Position numbers and translations under genes: made by a program. A DNA stretch of 64,000 nt, taken from the NCBI RefSeq assembly GCF_001458215.1, contig NZ_CYTW01000001.1:1364001-1428000 (forward strand), written 5' to 3'. The DNA comes from Shimia thalassica (lineage in GTDB: Bacteria > Pseudomonadota > Alphaproteobacteria > Rhodobacterales > Rhodobacteraceae). Shown here piece by piece: positions 36,271-48,100 of this stretch. The stretch's first letter is position 1, and the number at the start of each line of letters is the position of its first letter. The notes beneath the pieces were generated by a model that was not told the DNA's origin, made no database searches, and saw nothing but the letters and a program-made list of their open reading frames with translations.

Positions 36271-38085
36271 TTAGCTTGAGCTTGACAGCTTGTCCCGTTT
36301 GCCGTCGCGAAACAGCGCCTTACCTAAAGCAACGCACATCAATCCCATTACCACTGTGAAAGGCAGCGCACCGATGATCATTGCGCTTTTCAGCGCTTCC
36401 ATCGGGTCGGCTCCGCCATTGGTTTTACCCGCGATCAGCAAAGCACCAATCACAAAGGTCAAAAGCAGACCCCAAACGATGCGGTGTTTGACGCCCGTGT
36501 CCTGCTCGCCGCCGGACATGATGGTGTTCATCACCAGAATGCCAGAGTCCGCCGAAGTCACAAGGAAGGTCATGATCAGAACAACACTCATGATTGTGAT
36601 GCCAGCGAGGAACCCGCCTGAAATCATTTCCCCCAATGTCACGAACAGTTTGGCGGTGTTGGAAGCCCCGATGATTGCCCCTTCTGCAGCGCCACTCAGC
36701 TCGAGATCAATGGCTGTGCCGCCCAGAATGGTCATCCATGCAAAGCAAACCAGCGCAGGCGCAAAGACGCATCCGATGATAAACTCGCGCACTGTACGAC
36801 CCTTTGAAATGCGCGCCAGAAACAGGCCCACGAAGGGTGAGAACGCAATCCACCAAGCCCAATAGAACGTCGTCCATCCCGCTTGCCAGCCAAATTGGCG
36901 CCCTTCGTTACCGGCAGCATACACGGCCGACAGGGTTTCGGCAGGCAGCTCTGCTGCGGCGCCCGTCAATCCTTGGACAAACCCGTCATAGGACCCCCAG
37001 GCGTTTGTGGCGCCTCCCATCAGGTCACCTGCCAAAGGCTTTGCCGTTTCGGGCAGGGCGGCGGCAAAGGCATCCGCCGATTGCGGCCCATAGGCCCCAA
37101 AGCTGAGCGAGATAAAGTTCAAGAGATAATCAACAAAAGCGCTGGCGTATGTCGTCATGGCAAACAGGAACGATCCGAACACAACGAAGGTCATCAACAG
37201 GATGACCGACAACACCAGATTGAGGTTCGAGAGGTATTTCACCCCGCGACCGACACCCGATACAGCGGACAGGATCGACAGGCCCATGATCACCACGAGA
37301 CCGGAAATAAGCCCCACCGTGCCCGGTGCAGGCGCGTCGCCAGACATATCCATCATCCATTCCATGCCGGTGATCGCATAGACCCCGTCAATAAACTGGC
37401 TGACGCCGAAACCGATCGTCACGGACACACCCAGAATTGTTGCAACGACGCCAAGAACATCAACAACATGCCCGAGAAATCCGTTGACCCATTTGCCGAA
37501 CAAGGGCGTCAATGCGGACCGGATGGTCAGCGGCATATCCCGCGTATAGGCGTAATAGGCCAGAGAAAGCCCGGTTACGACATAGATGGCCCATGCATGA
37601 AACCCATAGTGCAGGAACGTATAGCGAAACCCTGATTGCAAGGCCTCAGGCGTGTTGCCAGCTACGTCACCGGACACAACAAGAGGGTTCGAGCCCCACA
37701 AACCAAGGGGTTCCGCCGTCGCAAAGACCATCAGACCGACGCCCAGACCGGCGCCAAACATCATCGAAAACCATGAGAAATTTGAAAACTCGGGGGCCTC
37801 TCCCGGTTGCCCCATGATCCGTTTTCCCGTCTGGGGCAACACAGCTACAACAAGCAAGAAGAAGGCAAACAGGCCGACAATGATGATGTAGAAGGTGTTA
37901 AAGTCTTCAAGAATGCGCCAGTTCAGGCTGCCCAGAACGCCGTTGGCGTTGGCTGGCCAGATCAGGGCCCAGATCACCAAAGCAATGATAATCCCCTTGC
38001 TCAACAGGGCAATTTCGACGCTATGGCCCTCGTAAAAGCCGGATGCGGCTTTCTTGATTTCCAGTTCCGTGTAAGGTTGTTTCAT
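36271..38085 (-). CDS. BCCT-family betaine/choline/carnitine-type transporter
   Basis: About 604 residues from the ATG at 38085, behind the Shine-Dalgarno GGGGAGGG; a TTG 24 bp upstream is the alternative. It has the hydrophobic pattern of about 12 membrane helices. Family motifs include the Gly-rich MMFGAGLGVGLMVFATAEPL and WAWWIAFSPFVGLFLARISKG. BCCT carriers import quaternary ammonium or sulfonium solutes (glycine betaine, choline, DMSP) with sodium or protons. The substrate cannot be set from sequence, but the methylated-amine demethylase at the left edge fits such a diet. The short C-terminal cytoplasmic tail lacks a long osmosensing extension. Confidence 0.92.
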   Translation of the reverse strand: MKQPYTELEIKKAASGFYEGHSVEIALLSKGIIIALVIWALIWPANANGVLGSLNWRILEDFNTFYIIIVGLFAFFLLVVAVLPQTGKRIMGQPGEAPEFSNFSWFSMMFGAGLGVGLMVFATAEPLGLWGSNPLVVSGDVAGNTPEALQSGFRYTFLHYGFHAWAIYVVTGLSLAYYAYTRDMPLTIRSALTPLFGKWVNGFLGHVVDVLGVVATILGVSVTIGFGVSQFIDGVYAITGMEWMMDMSGDAPAPGTVGLISGLVVIMGLSILSAVSGVGRGVKYLSNLNLVLSVILLMTFVVFGSFLFAMTTYASAFVDYLLNFISLSFGAYGPQSADAFAAALPETAKPLAGDLMGGATNAWGSYDGFVQGLTGAAAELPAETLSAVYAAGNEGRQFGWQAGWTTFYWAWWIAFSPFVGLFLARISKGRTVREFIIGCVFAPALVCFAWMTILGGTAIDLELSGAAEGAIIGASNTAKLFVTLGEMISGGFLAGITIMSVVLIMTFLVTSADSGILVMNTIMSGGEQDTGVKHRIVWGLLLTFVIGALLIAGKTNGGADPMEALKSAMIIGALPFTVVMGLMCVALGKALFRDGKRDKLSSSS

Positions 38086-38563
38086 AGTCGCTAGGCCCTC
38101 CCCGACCAATTGCGAAATATCCGCAGAGCCTGAAGCACTGCCTTGTACAAATCGTGTTCAATTACGACACTCTTACCGTCTCGACCGGCTTCGGGCGCAT
38201 GAAACCTCATTTTTCCGTACCTTGCCGTATGGGCGCTTCTCTGGCGCCAACGGGGCTTTTGAGAAGAGGCCGCGGTTGACGAAATGACACTGTGGGAAGG
38301 GGCAGGACAGAAAAGCGTTCAATAGGCGGGGCACGTCACGTCAAGCCGGCCCCGATTTCGGAAAAGTTGCCTCGACCCGTAAAAAGGGCTGGACGAAATC
38401 ACCGAACACAGACACATCAAAGACGCACTGCTTTGCCGGACCGGTTTGGAACGACAAGCAAACAGACCTGCTAACCCCGGCGCTCTGATAACGCAAACAA
38501 AGCCTGCCCAAACCGCCGCATTCTTTCGGTGCTTTGAACATTCTGCCTTCCAAGGATTTCCTG
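38086..38563. other. Intergenic region without a recognised gene
   Basis: This 478-bp stretch lies between the divergent BCCT gene and a small plus-strand gene. It must hold the BCCT promoter. A GC-rich inverted repeat (GGGCGCTTCTCTGGCGCC) lies near 38229-38246. Overlapping reading frames on the minus strand have no ribosome binding site or recognisable product. Confidence 0.4.
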
Positions 38564-38842
38564 ATGACCTCTTCCAGCGAGACAACCAAAACCCACTACA
38601 TTTGCCAGACTTATGTGACGACCAAGGCAGGGCGAAACGGTGTAGAGGGGCTGAAGATCGAAAAACAACTTCAGTATACCTCTGCGGCCCAGGCCCGGGA
38701 ACGCGCCGAAAGAGAAGCCCGCGCAGACGGGTGTGCCGGTGCCGATGCGTATGAGGTTGAAGAAGACCTGAACTCTGGCGAAGTCGGGCCGCCGAATTTC
38801 CTTGCGCGAATTGGGAATGTTCCGGAATTTGACGACTTCTGA
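38564..38842 (+). CDS. Small hypothetical protein
   Basis: This 92-residue protein starts at the ATG at 38564 (AAGGA upstream). It is hydrophilic with mixed charge. The first part, YICQTYVTTKAGRNGVEGLK, could form beta strands. A strongly charged helix follows (SAAQARERAEREARADGCAG), and the C-terminus is acidic (GNVPEFDDF). No signal peptide or membrane segment is present. I do not recognise a family. It is probably a cytosolic protein, and its codon use looks like that of real genes nearby. It lies about 200 bp upstream of P6 on the same strand; any functional link is unknown. Confidence 0.6.
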   Translation: MTSSSETTKTHYICQTYVTTKAGRNGVEGLKIEKQLQYTSAAQARERAEREARADGCAGADAYEVEEDLNSGEVGPPNFLARIGNVPEFDDF

Positions 38843-39045
38843 AGTCTTGCGCGACCTTTGTTCGCTCGGGGCCAAAGCAACGCCGGACCTTCTGCAACCA
38901 CCGCTTGATGATGATGCGGGTGAGGCCGCTGTCGATCTTCGGTTTGGCAGTTGGTTGTTTTGTGGTAATTTAACTGTGCGCGCCCTAGCGTATTTCAGAG
39001 GCGGCGCCAGATTTAGCCACTCTGATCGATTTGAGGAGAAATGCA

Positions 39046-40806
39046 TTGGCCGAGATTACCGGGACTTTTGAAAATGACGATGGCGTTTCGAATGATGCGC
39101 TGATCGGGACAACAGGCAACGATACAATTCGGGGCTTGCTGGGGAACGACCTGCTGCGTGGCGGTGCGGGCGAAGATTATCTGACGGGGGACGTGGGCGC
39201 CGACACGGTATATGGCGGAGCAGGGGATGATACCGTCTTTTGGCGGTTCCAGACGGGCATTGCAGAGGTCATGGTGGGCGGTGAGGGCGTCGATACCTTG
39301 CAGATTTACATCGATACTGCGCGCGTTAATTCCGGGAACATGCGCCTAGACGCTTCGGACATTTCCGGTTTCGAACGGTTAGAGATCAACGCGACCATGG
39401 GAGGGTTTGGCGGCACGATGTACATGTCTCCCGACCTGCTGAATGGCTTTAGCGAGATCGACGAATTGAGCAGGGTTATTCTCACCGATGGTGGCCGCGT
39501 CGACCTGAGCGGGCTTACCCTGAGTGACGATGCAGACAATCATGGCTGGATAGAAGGCGTTTCCTATGGGCCTGCCACAACATTAAGCGATTACATATCT
39601 TTAGAAGGCTCTCAGACGTCTTGGAACATCGTCGGGCACAACGGAAGCGACACCTTGATTGGGGGCGAGCAGGATGATTATCTGGAAGCCCGCGCTGGAC
39701 ACGTAGACACCCTTGTCGGTAATGGCGGAGATGACCTTCTTGTTTTCGGCATCGCCCGCAATCAACAAAATAGCGCGCTCTTGATCGAAGGGGGGGCTGG
39801 CAACGACACACTGCGAGGCACCATCGAGCCTGATTTCGTAGGGATACCCGAGGTGTCCGGTGGTGCCGGAGATGATCTTGTGAACCTGACCTACGGATCC
39901 ACCTGGGCCAACGATTTCCGTGAATTGCAAGGGCTTTTCTCGGGGGGGGAAGGGTACGATACGCTCGAGGTGTCGAGGAATGTCGCATTTGACTTCTCCG
40001 GTTTCGAGGTGTTTCGCGGATCATTGAAGGCCTCGGTGGACACGCTGAACAGTTTGGAAGTGATTGAAGAGGTCCGCTATCTCGCACAGTCCGTTGCCGG
40101 TGAGGTCGATTTTGAAAGCGCGACGGTCTCTGCTGGAAACGTCCACACAGGTATAAGCTATCAGGCGTCTTATGGAGATGACCGGCTTTTGTGGTCCAAT
40201 GCAACGGACATGCTGACGGTCAGGCTCTTTGCGGGCGACGATTACACGCGTCTCGGATCTGGCGCTGATACTGTGTTTGGCGGCAACGGAGATGATCTGA
40301 TCCGATCCGGAGGAGGCGCAGATGAAGTGCGCGGGGACGCTGGCAATGACTCGTTGATCGGGGGCGCTGGCGGCGATTTTCTGATCGGAGGTAGCGGAAA
40401 CGATGCGATCAACGGCAATGCCTATACGGACCTTATCTACGGCGGCGCTGGCGATGACTATTTCAACGGTGGCTTTGCCCATGACCTGATCAATGGCGGT
40501 GACGGGGCTGATCGGTTCTTCCATCTCGGGGTGTTTGATCATGGCTCGGACTGGGTGCAAGACTATGACGCAACTGAGGGCGACGTCATTTGGTTTGGGC
40601 TCGAAACCGCCACTGCCGACCAATTCCAGATCAACTATACCCATACGGCAACGCCCGCGGGGGAACGGTCGGGTGACGACGACGTTGAAGAGGCGTTTGT
40701 GATCTATCGTCCCACAGGCCAGATCATATGGGCGCTGGTGGATGGGGCAGGGCAATCCTCAATCAACCTGCAGATCGATGAGGATGTCTTTGATCTAATG
40801 CTTTGA
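39046..40806 (+). CDS. RTX exoprotein P6 with family tail, TTG start
   Basis: This 586-residue protein has no in-frame ATG near its start. TTG at 39046 lies 7 bases after GAGGAG and gives MAEITGTFENDDG; an ATG at 39041 is out of frame. RTX motifs begin at about residue 17. Less regular beta-rich spacers (for example ASDISGFERLEINATMGGFG) alternate with RTX clusters. The tail (residues 404-586) is the most diverged of the seven in its first half (GSGADTVFGG for DDLRDVIYAG) but has the same length and the same EEAFVIYRPTGQIIWALVDG core, ending FDLML. It is convergent with the TIGR03032-type gene. Confidence 0.88.
   Translation: MAEITGTFENDDGVSNDALIGTTGNDTIRGLLGNDLLRGGAGEDYLTGDVGADTVYGGAGDDTVFWRFQTGIAEVMVGGEGVDTLQIYIDTARVNSGNMRLDASDISGFERLEINATMGGFGGTMYMSPDLLNGFSEIDELSRVILTDGGRVDLSGLTLSDDADNHGWIEGVSYGPATTLSDYISLEGSQTSWNIVGHNGSDTLIGGEQDDYLEARAGHVDTLVGNGGDDLLVFGIARNQQNSALLIEGGAGNDTLRGTIEPDFVGIPEVSGGAGDDLVNLTYGSTWANDFRELQGLFSGGEGYDTLEVSRNVAFDFSGFEVFRGSLKASVDTLNSLEVIEEVRYLAQSVAGEVDFESATVSAGNVHTGISYQASYGDDRLLWSNATDMLTVRLFAGDDYTRLGSGADTVFGGNGDDLIRSGGGADEVRGDAGNDSLIGGAGGDFLIGGSGNDAINGNAYTDLIYGGAGDDYFNGGFAHDLINGGDGADRFFHLGVFDHGSDWVQDYDATEGDVIWFGLETATADQFQINYTHTATPAGERSGDDDVEEAFVIYRPTGQIIWALVDGAGQSSINLQIDEDVFDLML
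40255..40806 (+). other. Shared 183-residue C-terminal tail (P6 copy, most diverged)
   Basis: The copy has the same length as the other six with no gap. Its first 70 residues are clearly changed and the last 110 well conserved. Confidence 0.8.
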
Positions 40807-40831
40807 TTTCTAGTTTATAAATGTCGAGGAT

Positions 40832-41947
40832 TTACATCTCGACGCGCACGGTCGCCTTGATCGCGTCCCCGTGAAATCCGATAGCCTCGGGTTGGCGGGT
40901 TTCGTGAAGGATGGCGACGTCATAGAGTTCGTCAATGGTGTGCTCGAAACGAAGCCATTCAACCGTCCGGCCCGTGTCGATGTCGATCACCAACAAACCG
41001 CTGCGCGGCGCTGTATCTTTCTGTTTCAACAGATCGTCCAGTTGCAGCCCCTCAAACGTCTGGTTTTTGCGCGGGCGGGATAATCCGACGACGGCATAGC
41101 GACCGACAAAAGCCAATCCGCGGGCATATCCGGGACAGAACGCAACCGGGGTGATGTCGCCTGTATCAGGATCGATGGTGCACAACTCGCCACGGCCAGA
41201 GTTCAACACCCACAGTTTGCCATCATAAAGACGGGGCGAGTGGGGCATGGAAAGGCCCGTAGCGACGGCTTCGCCGGATGCAACATCCAGCACAACACCC
41301 CCATCGCGGCGGCGCTCGCGCCATCCATCCGCGACGTCAGACCGGCTAACGGCACTGACAAAGGCGGCGCGTGATCCATCCATTGCGAGACCATTCAGAT
41401 GGCACCGGTCTTCGCGGATCATTTGGCTGATAAAGGGCGGCCTCCAGAGCGGGCGGAAGCTGGCTTTTTCGCTGGTTGTCGCAAGGCAATTGTAAGCGGT
41501 GCAGACAAAGATCGGGCCGGTGGCCTCGGTATCCGCATCGTCGCTGAACTGGTTTGTGTCGCCGACACCGATGTCATGGATATCGATCTGGCCGGTGACG
41601 CGCCCCTCGCGCGGCACAAAGCGTTTGTCGACGCCGGTTTGGGAAGTTTCACTGAATTTGACGTCATTTTCGAACCGCCAGAACGAATGCTGACCGCTGG
41701 TCCAGAGGGTTTGACCGTCGGTCCACAGCCCCTGACACTGTTCAATTAATCTTTCGTGTGCGCGTAAAGCACCATCGGGTTTACGACCGATCAGAAACAA
41801 ACGACCCGCCTGATAGGTGGTCAGCGCCACGCTGCAATTGTTCGTCTCAAGCCAGTCCACAAAGCCCTGAGAAGCCAATAAAAGTTGGGATTTCTCGCCA
41901 CCTTTGAGCGTGGTGGACGAGGACGGATTTGGTCTGTTTGTTATCAT
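40832..41947 (-). CDS. TIGR03032-family protein
   Basis: About 371 residues from the ATG at 41947 (GGTGG upstream; TTG at 41962 is the alternative). Recognisable family blocks are LLASQGFVDWL near the start, FIRPL-like SFRPLWRPPFISQM, EDRCHLNGLAM, and GLSMPHSPRLYDGKLWVLNS. A repeated strand pattern (GELCTIDPDTGDITPVAFCP, GLLVIDIDTGRTVEW) suggests a beta-propeller. No signal peptide is visible. The function of TIGR03032 is not established, but members tend to lie near genes for very large repetitive surface proteins. Here it is divergent from the 3562-residue P7 gene, sharing a 216-bp promoter region, so a role in P7 production or modification is a plausible inference. Confidence 0.78.
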   Translation of the reverse strand: MITNRPNPSSSTTLKGGEKSQLLLASQGFVDWLETNNCSVALTTYQAGRLFLIGRKPDGALRAHERLIEQCQGLWTDGQTLWTSGQHSFWRFENDVKFSETSQTGVDKRFVPREGRVTGQIDIHDIGVGDTNQFSDDADTEATGPIFVCTAYNCLATTSEKASFRPLWRPPFISQMIREDRCHLNGLAMDGSRAAFVSAVSRSDVADGWRERRRDGGVVLDVASGEAVATGLSMPHSPRLYDGKLWVLNSGRGELCTIDPDTGDITPVAFCPGYARGLAFVGRYAVVGLSRPRKNQTFEGLQLDDLLKQKDTAPRSGLLVIDIDTGRTVEWLRFEHTIDELYDVAILHETRQPEAIGFHGDAIKATVRVEM

Positions 41948-42067
41948 TTTTGGGTCCACCAATATTAATTATTTCGATCCTTGCGCCAAAAAAGCAATAA
42001 ACGCAATGACTTCTCGCTTTGTGTGAAATGATGCGGAAATTAACAATTTAATTGACAGAGTAAGAAC

Positions 42068-42094
42068 AAAAGTTGCCTTATCGATGCAACTTTT
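42068..42094. promoter_or_regulatory. Inverted repeat in the P7 / TIGR03032 divergent promoter region
   Basis: The perfect 9-bp arms AAAAGTTGC and GCAACTTTT are separated by 9 bases. The region upstream is very AT-rich, with a TTGACA hexamer at 42052-42057. The repeat could be an operator, or a hairpin in the 5' leader of P7, about 70 bp before its ATG. Confidence 0.45.
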
Positions 42095-42163
42095 GGGTGG
42101 GATTTACGTCGACGCGACCGGCTTTCTTTCCAGTTAGAAAATTCTTGATCTGGAAAATTGTTA

Positions 42164-45100
42164 ATGACTGCACCTACTCTGACGGGCTTCGCGCCCACGA
42201 TTACGCTTACTGAAAACCTCCTCAATGAGACGCCACAGTTACTTGATGCCGATGTCACGTTTACGGATGTCGAAGGTGATTTTGTCGGCGGAGTACTGTC
42301 CCTGACAGGACTTCTTGCGGAAGACACGGTCTCGGTGCGTAACGAGGGGGCGGGGGCTGGAGAGATCGGGCTTTCAGGCGCAGCGGTTACTTATGGTGGG
42401 GTTACAATCGGCACACTTGCGGGCGGGGCGGGTGCAGCGCTAACCGTCACGTTCAATGCGGCCGCGACCTCGGTATCGATCGACGCGCTGATCCAGAACC
42501 TGACCTATGCCAACAGCAGTGACACCCCGACCGCCAGCCGTGATCTGGTGTTGAATGTGACAGATGCAGCAGGCGAAGACCTGGGGCCAATTCAAGGGAC
42601 ACCCGTTTTTGTCGAGCTGACCGGAGCAGCCAATCCTTTTGATGACGCTATGGTCGGCATTTACAGTGCACCGACCTTTGTCGATCTGGATGGTGACGGC
42701 GATCTTGATCTGGTCTCTGGGAACTATGATGGCACCCTGGTTGTCTATGACAATAATGATGCCGATGATGGCTTTAGCAATTATGGAACGATTGGCGGCG
42801 TTTACACCGTTGGTACGAGTCGTGCTGCCTTTGTCGATCTGGATGGTGATGGTGATCTGGATATTGTTGTTGGGCAAACCGAAGGCGAGTTTCAGGTTTT
42901 TGATAACAACGATGGCGATGCGGGCTTCACCGAACTGTTAAACCTTGCCAATCCGTTTGATGGCGTCGATGTCGGCTCATTTAGCGCGCCTACTTTTGTT
43001 GATCTGGATGGTGACGGCGATCAGGATATGGTGGCAGGTGCACTCGACGGCACTTTGCGCGTCTTTGATAACAATGATGCCGACGCCGGTTTTACCGAGT
43101 TGACCGGCGCTGCCAACACGTTGAACGGCATTGATGCCGGTTATGTTGCCGTCCCGACTTTTGTTGATCTAGACGGCGATGGTGATCTGGATCTGGTTGT
43201 GGGCGAGGACCAGGGCGCGGTGTTGGTCTATGACAACAACGATGCAGATGGCGGCTTTACGCAACTTACAGGCACTGCCAATCCGTTTAGTGCTATCGAA
43301 ACCGGCTATTGGGCCGCTCCAAGCTTTGTCGATTTGGACGGTGATGGCGATCAGGAGGCCGTCATTGGGGATGACTTAGGTATAATAACCTTCAACAACA
43401 CGACGCCTCATGGCGCGGCCCTAACTGTTGTCGTTACGGCGGAAAACGACGCGCCTGTTTTGACGGACTTTTCGTCGACAGTTTCTTTCGACGAAAATAC
43501 CGTGAATGCGGATCCTCAACTTCTTGATGTCGATGTCACCTTTGCCGATGCCGAGGGTAATTTCGATGGTGGAAGGTTGTCCCTGACAGGTCTACTTGCA
43601 GAAGACGCGCTGTCCGTGCGCGATCAGGGCGCTGGAGCAGGCGAGATCGGACTGACTGGCCTGACCCTCGTTTCCGGTGAGTCAGGGGAACTTCAGCAGA
43701 GTGCAAATGTCACTTTTGGCGGGGTCACAATTGGGACGCTTTCAGGCGGCTTGGGCGAGAGCCTGTGGTTTACGTTCAACGCTGCTGCGACGACGGCTGC
43801 AATCGAAGCGCTGATCCAGAACCTGACCTATGCCAACAACAGCGACAGCCCAACTGCAAGCCGAAATCTGGTTTTGAACGTGAGGGATGCTGCGGGTGAC
43901 GATCTGAATGCAGGTGCCGGCCTGACACTCGCCGTTACGGTAGTGGCCGAGAATGATGCACCGACATTGTCGGGGTTTGATCCGGCGATCTCGTTCGACG
44001 AAAACACCGTGAATGAAGGTCCGCAATTCCTGGACAGAGATGTCACCTTCTTTGATGCCGAGGATAACTTTGACGGTGGCGTCCTGAGTTTGACAGGCCT
44101 GCAGGCGGAAGACACGGTTTCCCTGCACCATCAGGGGACGGGTCTTGGTGAAATCGGAGTATCCGGCGCGAATGTCACCTTTGATGGTGTCACGATCGGG
44201 ACATTGGCCGGTGGCGCGGGCGCGGCGCTGACCGTTACTTTCAACGCGGCTGCGACGACATATGCGATCGAGGCCCTGATCGAAAACCTGACCTATAGCA
44301 ATAGCAGCGACGCGCCGACAACAAGCCGCAATCTGGCGCTGAATGTCGTTGATGCTGCTGGTCTTGACCTCGGATTTGCACCGTCCGGCCCGATTTTCAC
44401 GCAACTCTTGGGCACAGACAACCCGTTTGATGGCATTGACGCGGGATACAAATCCAGTCCTGCCTTTGCTGATCTGGATGGTGATGGCGATCTCGATATG
44501 GTTGTCGGGGAAGACTATGGCACGTTGCAAGTCTATGACAACAACGATGCGGATGACGGGTATACCCAGCTGACTGGCGCCGCCAATCCATTCAATTCGG
44601 TCGTGATCGCCGGAAGCCCCTATGGGGGCAGTGACGTTTCCCCGGTGTTTGTCGATCTTGATGGTGACGGAGATCTGGATCTTGTTGTTGGCGGCTATGA
44701 AGGTACGCTTCGGGTATTTGACAACAACGATGATGATACCGGCTTTACCGAGTTGACGGGGCTGGACAATGTCCTTGCTGGCATTGATCCGGGTAATCGT
44801 AGTGTGCCTGCCTTTGCGGATCTCGATGGGGACGGTGACCGTGATGTACTTGTCGGCGATGTTTTTGGCACATTGAATGTTTATGATGGCCTTGAAGAAT
44901 TGCAACTGGTCCCCAATCCGTTTTCCGGCGTGGATGTGGGCTATGATGCCAAACCGACTTTTTTCGATCTTGATGGTGATGGCGATCTGGATCTTTTGCT
45001 GGGATCCTATAGCGGCACAATACGTTTCTTTGACAACAACGATGGTGATCTAGGCTTTACCGAGCTGACAGGGGCCGCCAACCCGTTTGACGGCTTGAAT

Positions 45101-48100
45101 GGCGGAAACAGCAGCCCAAGGTTTGTGGACCTTGATGGCGATGACGATCTGGATCTGGTTGTTGGAAACTTTTTAGGAAACATAACTGCCTTTGAAAACA
45201 CGCCTGTGCGCGGTGAGATCAGCATCGTTACGGTGAACGCGGAAAATGATGCGCCGGTCCTGAGCGGTTTTGCTCCGAGCGTCACTTTTGACGAAAACAC
45301 CGTGAATGTTGCTCCTCAGTTGCTGGACAACGATGTTACGCTCGTAGACGCCGAAGGTAACTTTGATGGCGGTTCGTTGACCGTATCAAATCTGCTGTCC
45401 GAAGAAACGGTGTCCGTGCGCAATCAGGGCACAGGCGCTGGCGAAATCGGGCTGTCTGGAGCCAACGTCACCTATGGTGGCGCGACGATTGGCACGCTGG
45501 CCGGAGGAATGGGCGCAGCTCTGGTTGTCACGTTCAACGCTACCGCAACCACGACCTCTATCGAGGTGCTGATCGAGAACCTGACGTATACCAACAGCAA
45601 TGACGCGCCTCTCGCCCCTCAAGAGCTGGTTTTGAATCTGACTGATGCTGCGGGTGATGATCTGGGCGCACTGCAGGGCACTCCCATCTACAGCGAGCTG
45701 ACAGGGGCGGCCAATGTGTTTGACGGGGTGGATGTTGGAGACCGCAGCTCTCCAACGTTTGTCGATCTGGATGGAGACGGTGACCTTGATGTCGTTGTAG
45801 GCGCACTTGATGGCAAGCTGCGTGTTTTTGACAATAATGACGCTGACGATGGCTTTACCGAACTGGATGAATTGTCGAACCCTCTGGGTCATATCGATGA
45901 CGGTGACGTGAGCAATCCTGCTTTCGCAGATATTGATGGTGATGGCGATCAGGATTTGGTGATCGGGTATTCGAATGGGTGGCTTGTCTTCTACGATAAC
46001 AATGGTGGGGCAGGTGGCTTTACGCGATACATTGGTGGTGACAATCCGGTCGCAGGGTTCGCTGACGGGTTGATTGGCCCCGTTGTCCCGAATTTTGTTG
46101 ACCTTGATGGCGATGGCGATCTGGACTTTGTCGTCAACGATAACAATGGCACGTTCCTGTTGTTTGATAACAATGACGGAGATGCGGGCTATACCGAACT
46201 CACCGGCGCTGCCAATCCGCTTGATGGGCTGGTAAACGGTCTGAGCTCGGTTACCGCAACCTTTGTTGATTTCGACGGTGACGGCGATCTGGATTTGGTC
46301 ACGGGTGACGCATACGGCTTTAATGTAGTTTACGAAAAAAATGATGGCGACGCAGGGTATACCGAGCTTGTCGGAGACGACTATCCCTTTATTTCAAATG
46401 TCTTTCCTTATGTGAGTGTACCGGCCTTTGCTGATCTGGATGGCGATGGTGATCTGGATCTGATTGTGGGTGAAACGGGCGGAACGCTCAGTTCTTTTGA
46501 AAACACGACACCGCATGGTCAGGCTATTGCCGTTGCGCTGACACCTGAAAACGATAGGCCCAGCCTGACGGGTGTGGTGACAGACGTTACCTTGGCCGAA
46601 AATACCGTGAACGCCACCCCGCAATTGTTGGACAGCGATGTGACATTCATCGATGCCGATCAAAATGTTGACGGCGGATCGCTTTACGTGACCGGGTTGC
46701 TGGCCGAGGACACCGTTTCAGTCCGCAACCAAGGCACAGGCGCAGGTGAAATCGGGTTGTCCGGAGCGGCCGTTACCTATGCCGGCGTGACAATCGGTAC
46801 GCTTTCCGGTGGCACGGGCGCGACGCTTTCAATTGCGTTCAACAGCGCCGCAACATCGGTTGCGGTCGATGCATTGATCGAAAACCTGACTTACGCAAAT
46901 TCAAGCGATACACCAACGTCAAACCGCGAACTGGTGTTGTATGTCGATGATGCCGAAGGCGAAGCACTTGGCCCCCTAGATGGCACGCCAACTTTTGCTC
47001 CTTTGCCGGCTGACTCGGATCCATTTGACGGCCTCGACCTATCTTTTGCAAGCGCACCGGCCTTTGCAGATCTGGATGGCGACGGCGATCTGGATGTGGT
47101 TTTCGGCGAGGTTTATGGCACGTTGCGTGTCTTTGATAACAACGATGCCGATACGGGTTTTACCGAATTGGTCGGTGCGTTGAACCCGCTCGACGCCATA
47201 GATTCCGGATATGCGAGTGCGCCCACTTTCGTCGACCTGGATGGTGATAACGATCTTGACCTTGTGCTCGGAAACTCCGAGGGCGAGCTGCAGGTGTTTG
47301 ACAACAACGATGCAGATGATGGTTTTACCCAGCTGACAGGTTTGGCCAATCCGTTTGATGAAATTGCGGTTCCATATGCAAGCTCGCCAGTCTTTGTCGA
47401 TTTGGACGGTGATGGCGATCTCGATCTCGTTTTGGGAAATGGTTCTGGCACTCTTCAGGTCTTCGACAACGACGATGGCGATTCAAACTTTACCGAGCTG
47501 ACGGGGGCCGCCAATCCCTTTGATGGCATAGATGTCGGCTATGAAAGCAGCCCAATCTTTTTTGACTTGGACGGTGATGGCGATCTTGATGCTGTGGTCG
47601 GCAGCAATTACGGCGTGTTGCGGGTCTTTGACAACAATGATGGGGATGCGGGTTTCACAGAGCTGACAGGTGCAGCTAACGTCTTTGATGGCATAAATGT
47701 ACCCAGTTTTAGCCGTCCAGGTTTGTCTGATCTCGACGAAGATGGTGATCTTGACCTGATATTGGGCGAAACCTTCGGAACACTTCTAAGTTTTGAAAAT
47801 ATCTCGCCACGCGCACACACAATAAATCTGACCGTTACGTCAGAAAATGATGCGCCAGTTCTCGGCGGTGTTCCCGCAAGTCTCACCTTTGCGGAAAACT
47901 CGGTGGATGTGAATGTGAGTCCGCAACGGCTTTTGGAAGGAGTGACATTAGCCGATAGCGAGGACAACTTTGACGGTGGATCATTATCCTTGTCTGGTTT
48001 GCTGGCTGAAGACTTTATCTTTATCCCCATAGGGTCAGCGGTCGAAGGAATCGGCCTCACTGGATCAACGATCACGTATGAAGGCGTCGATATTGGTACC

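Noticed and set aside
38319-38897. Minus-strand frames of about 190 residues around the small gene at 38564
   Set aside because: They are rich in Arg, Ser and Cys with no ribosome binding site; the plus-strand frame has a Shine-Dalgarno and a more protein-like composition.
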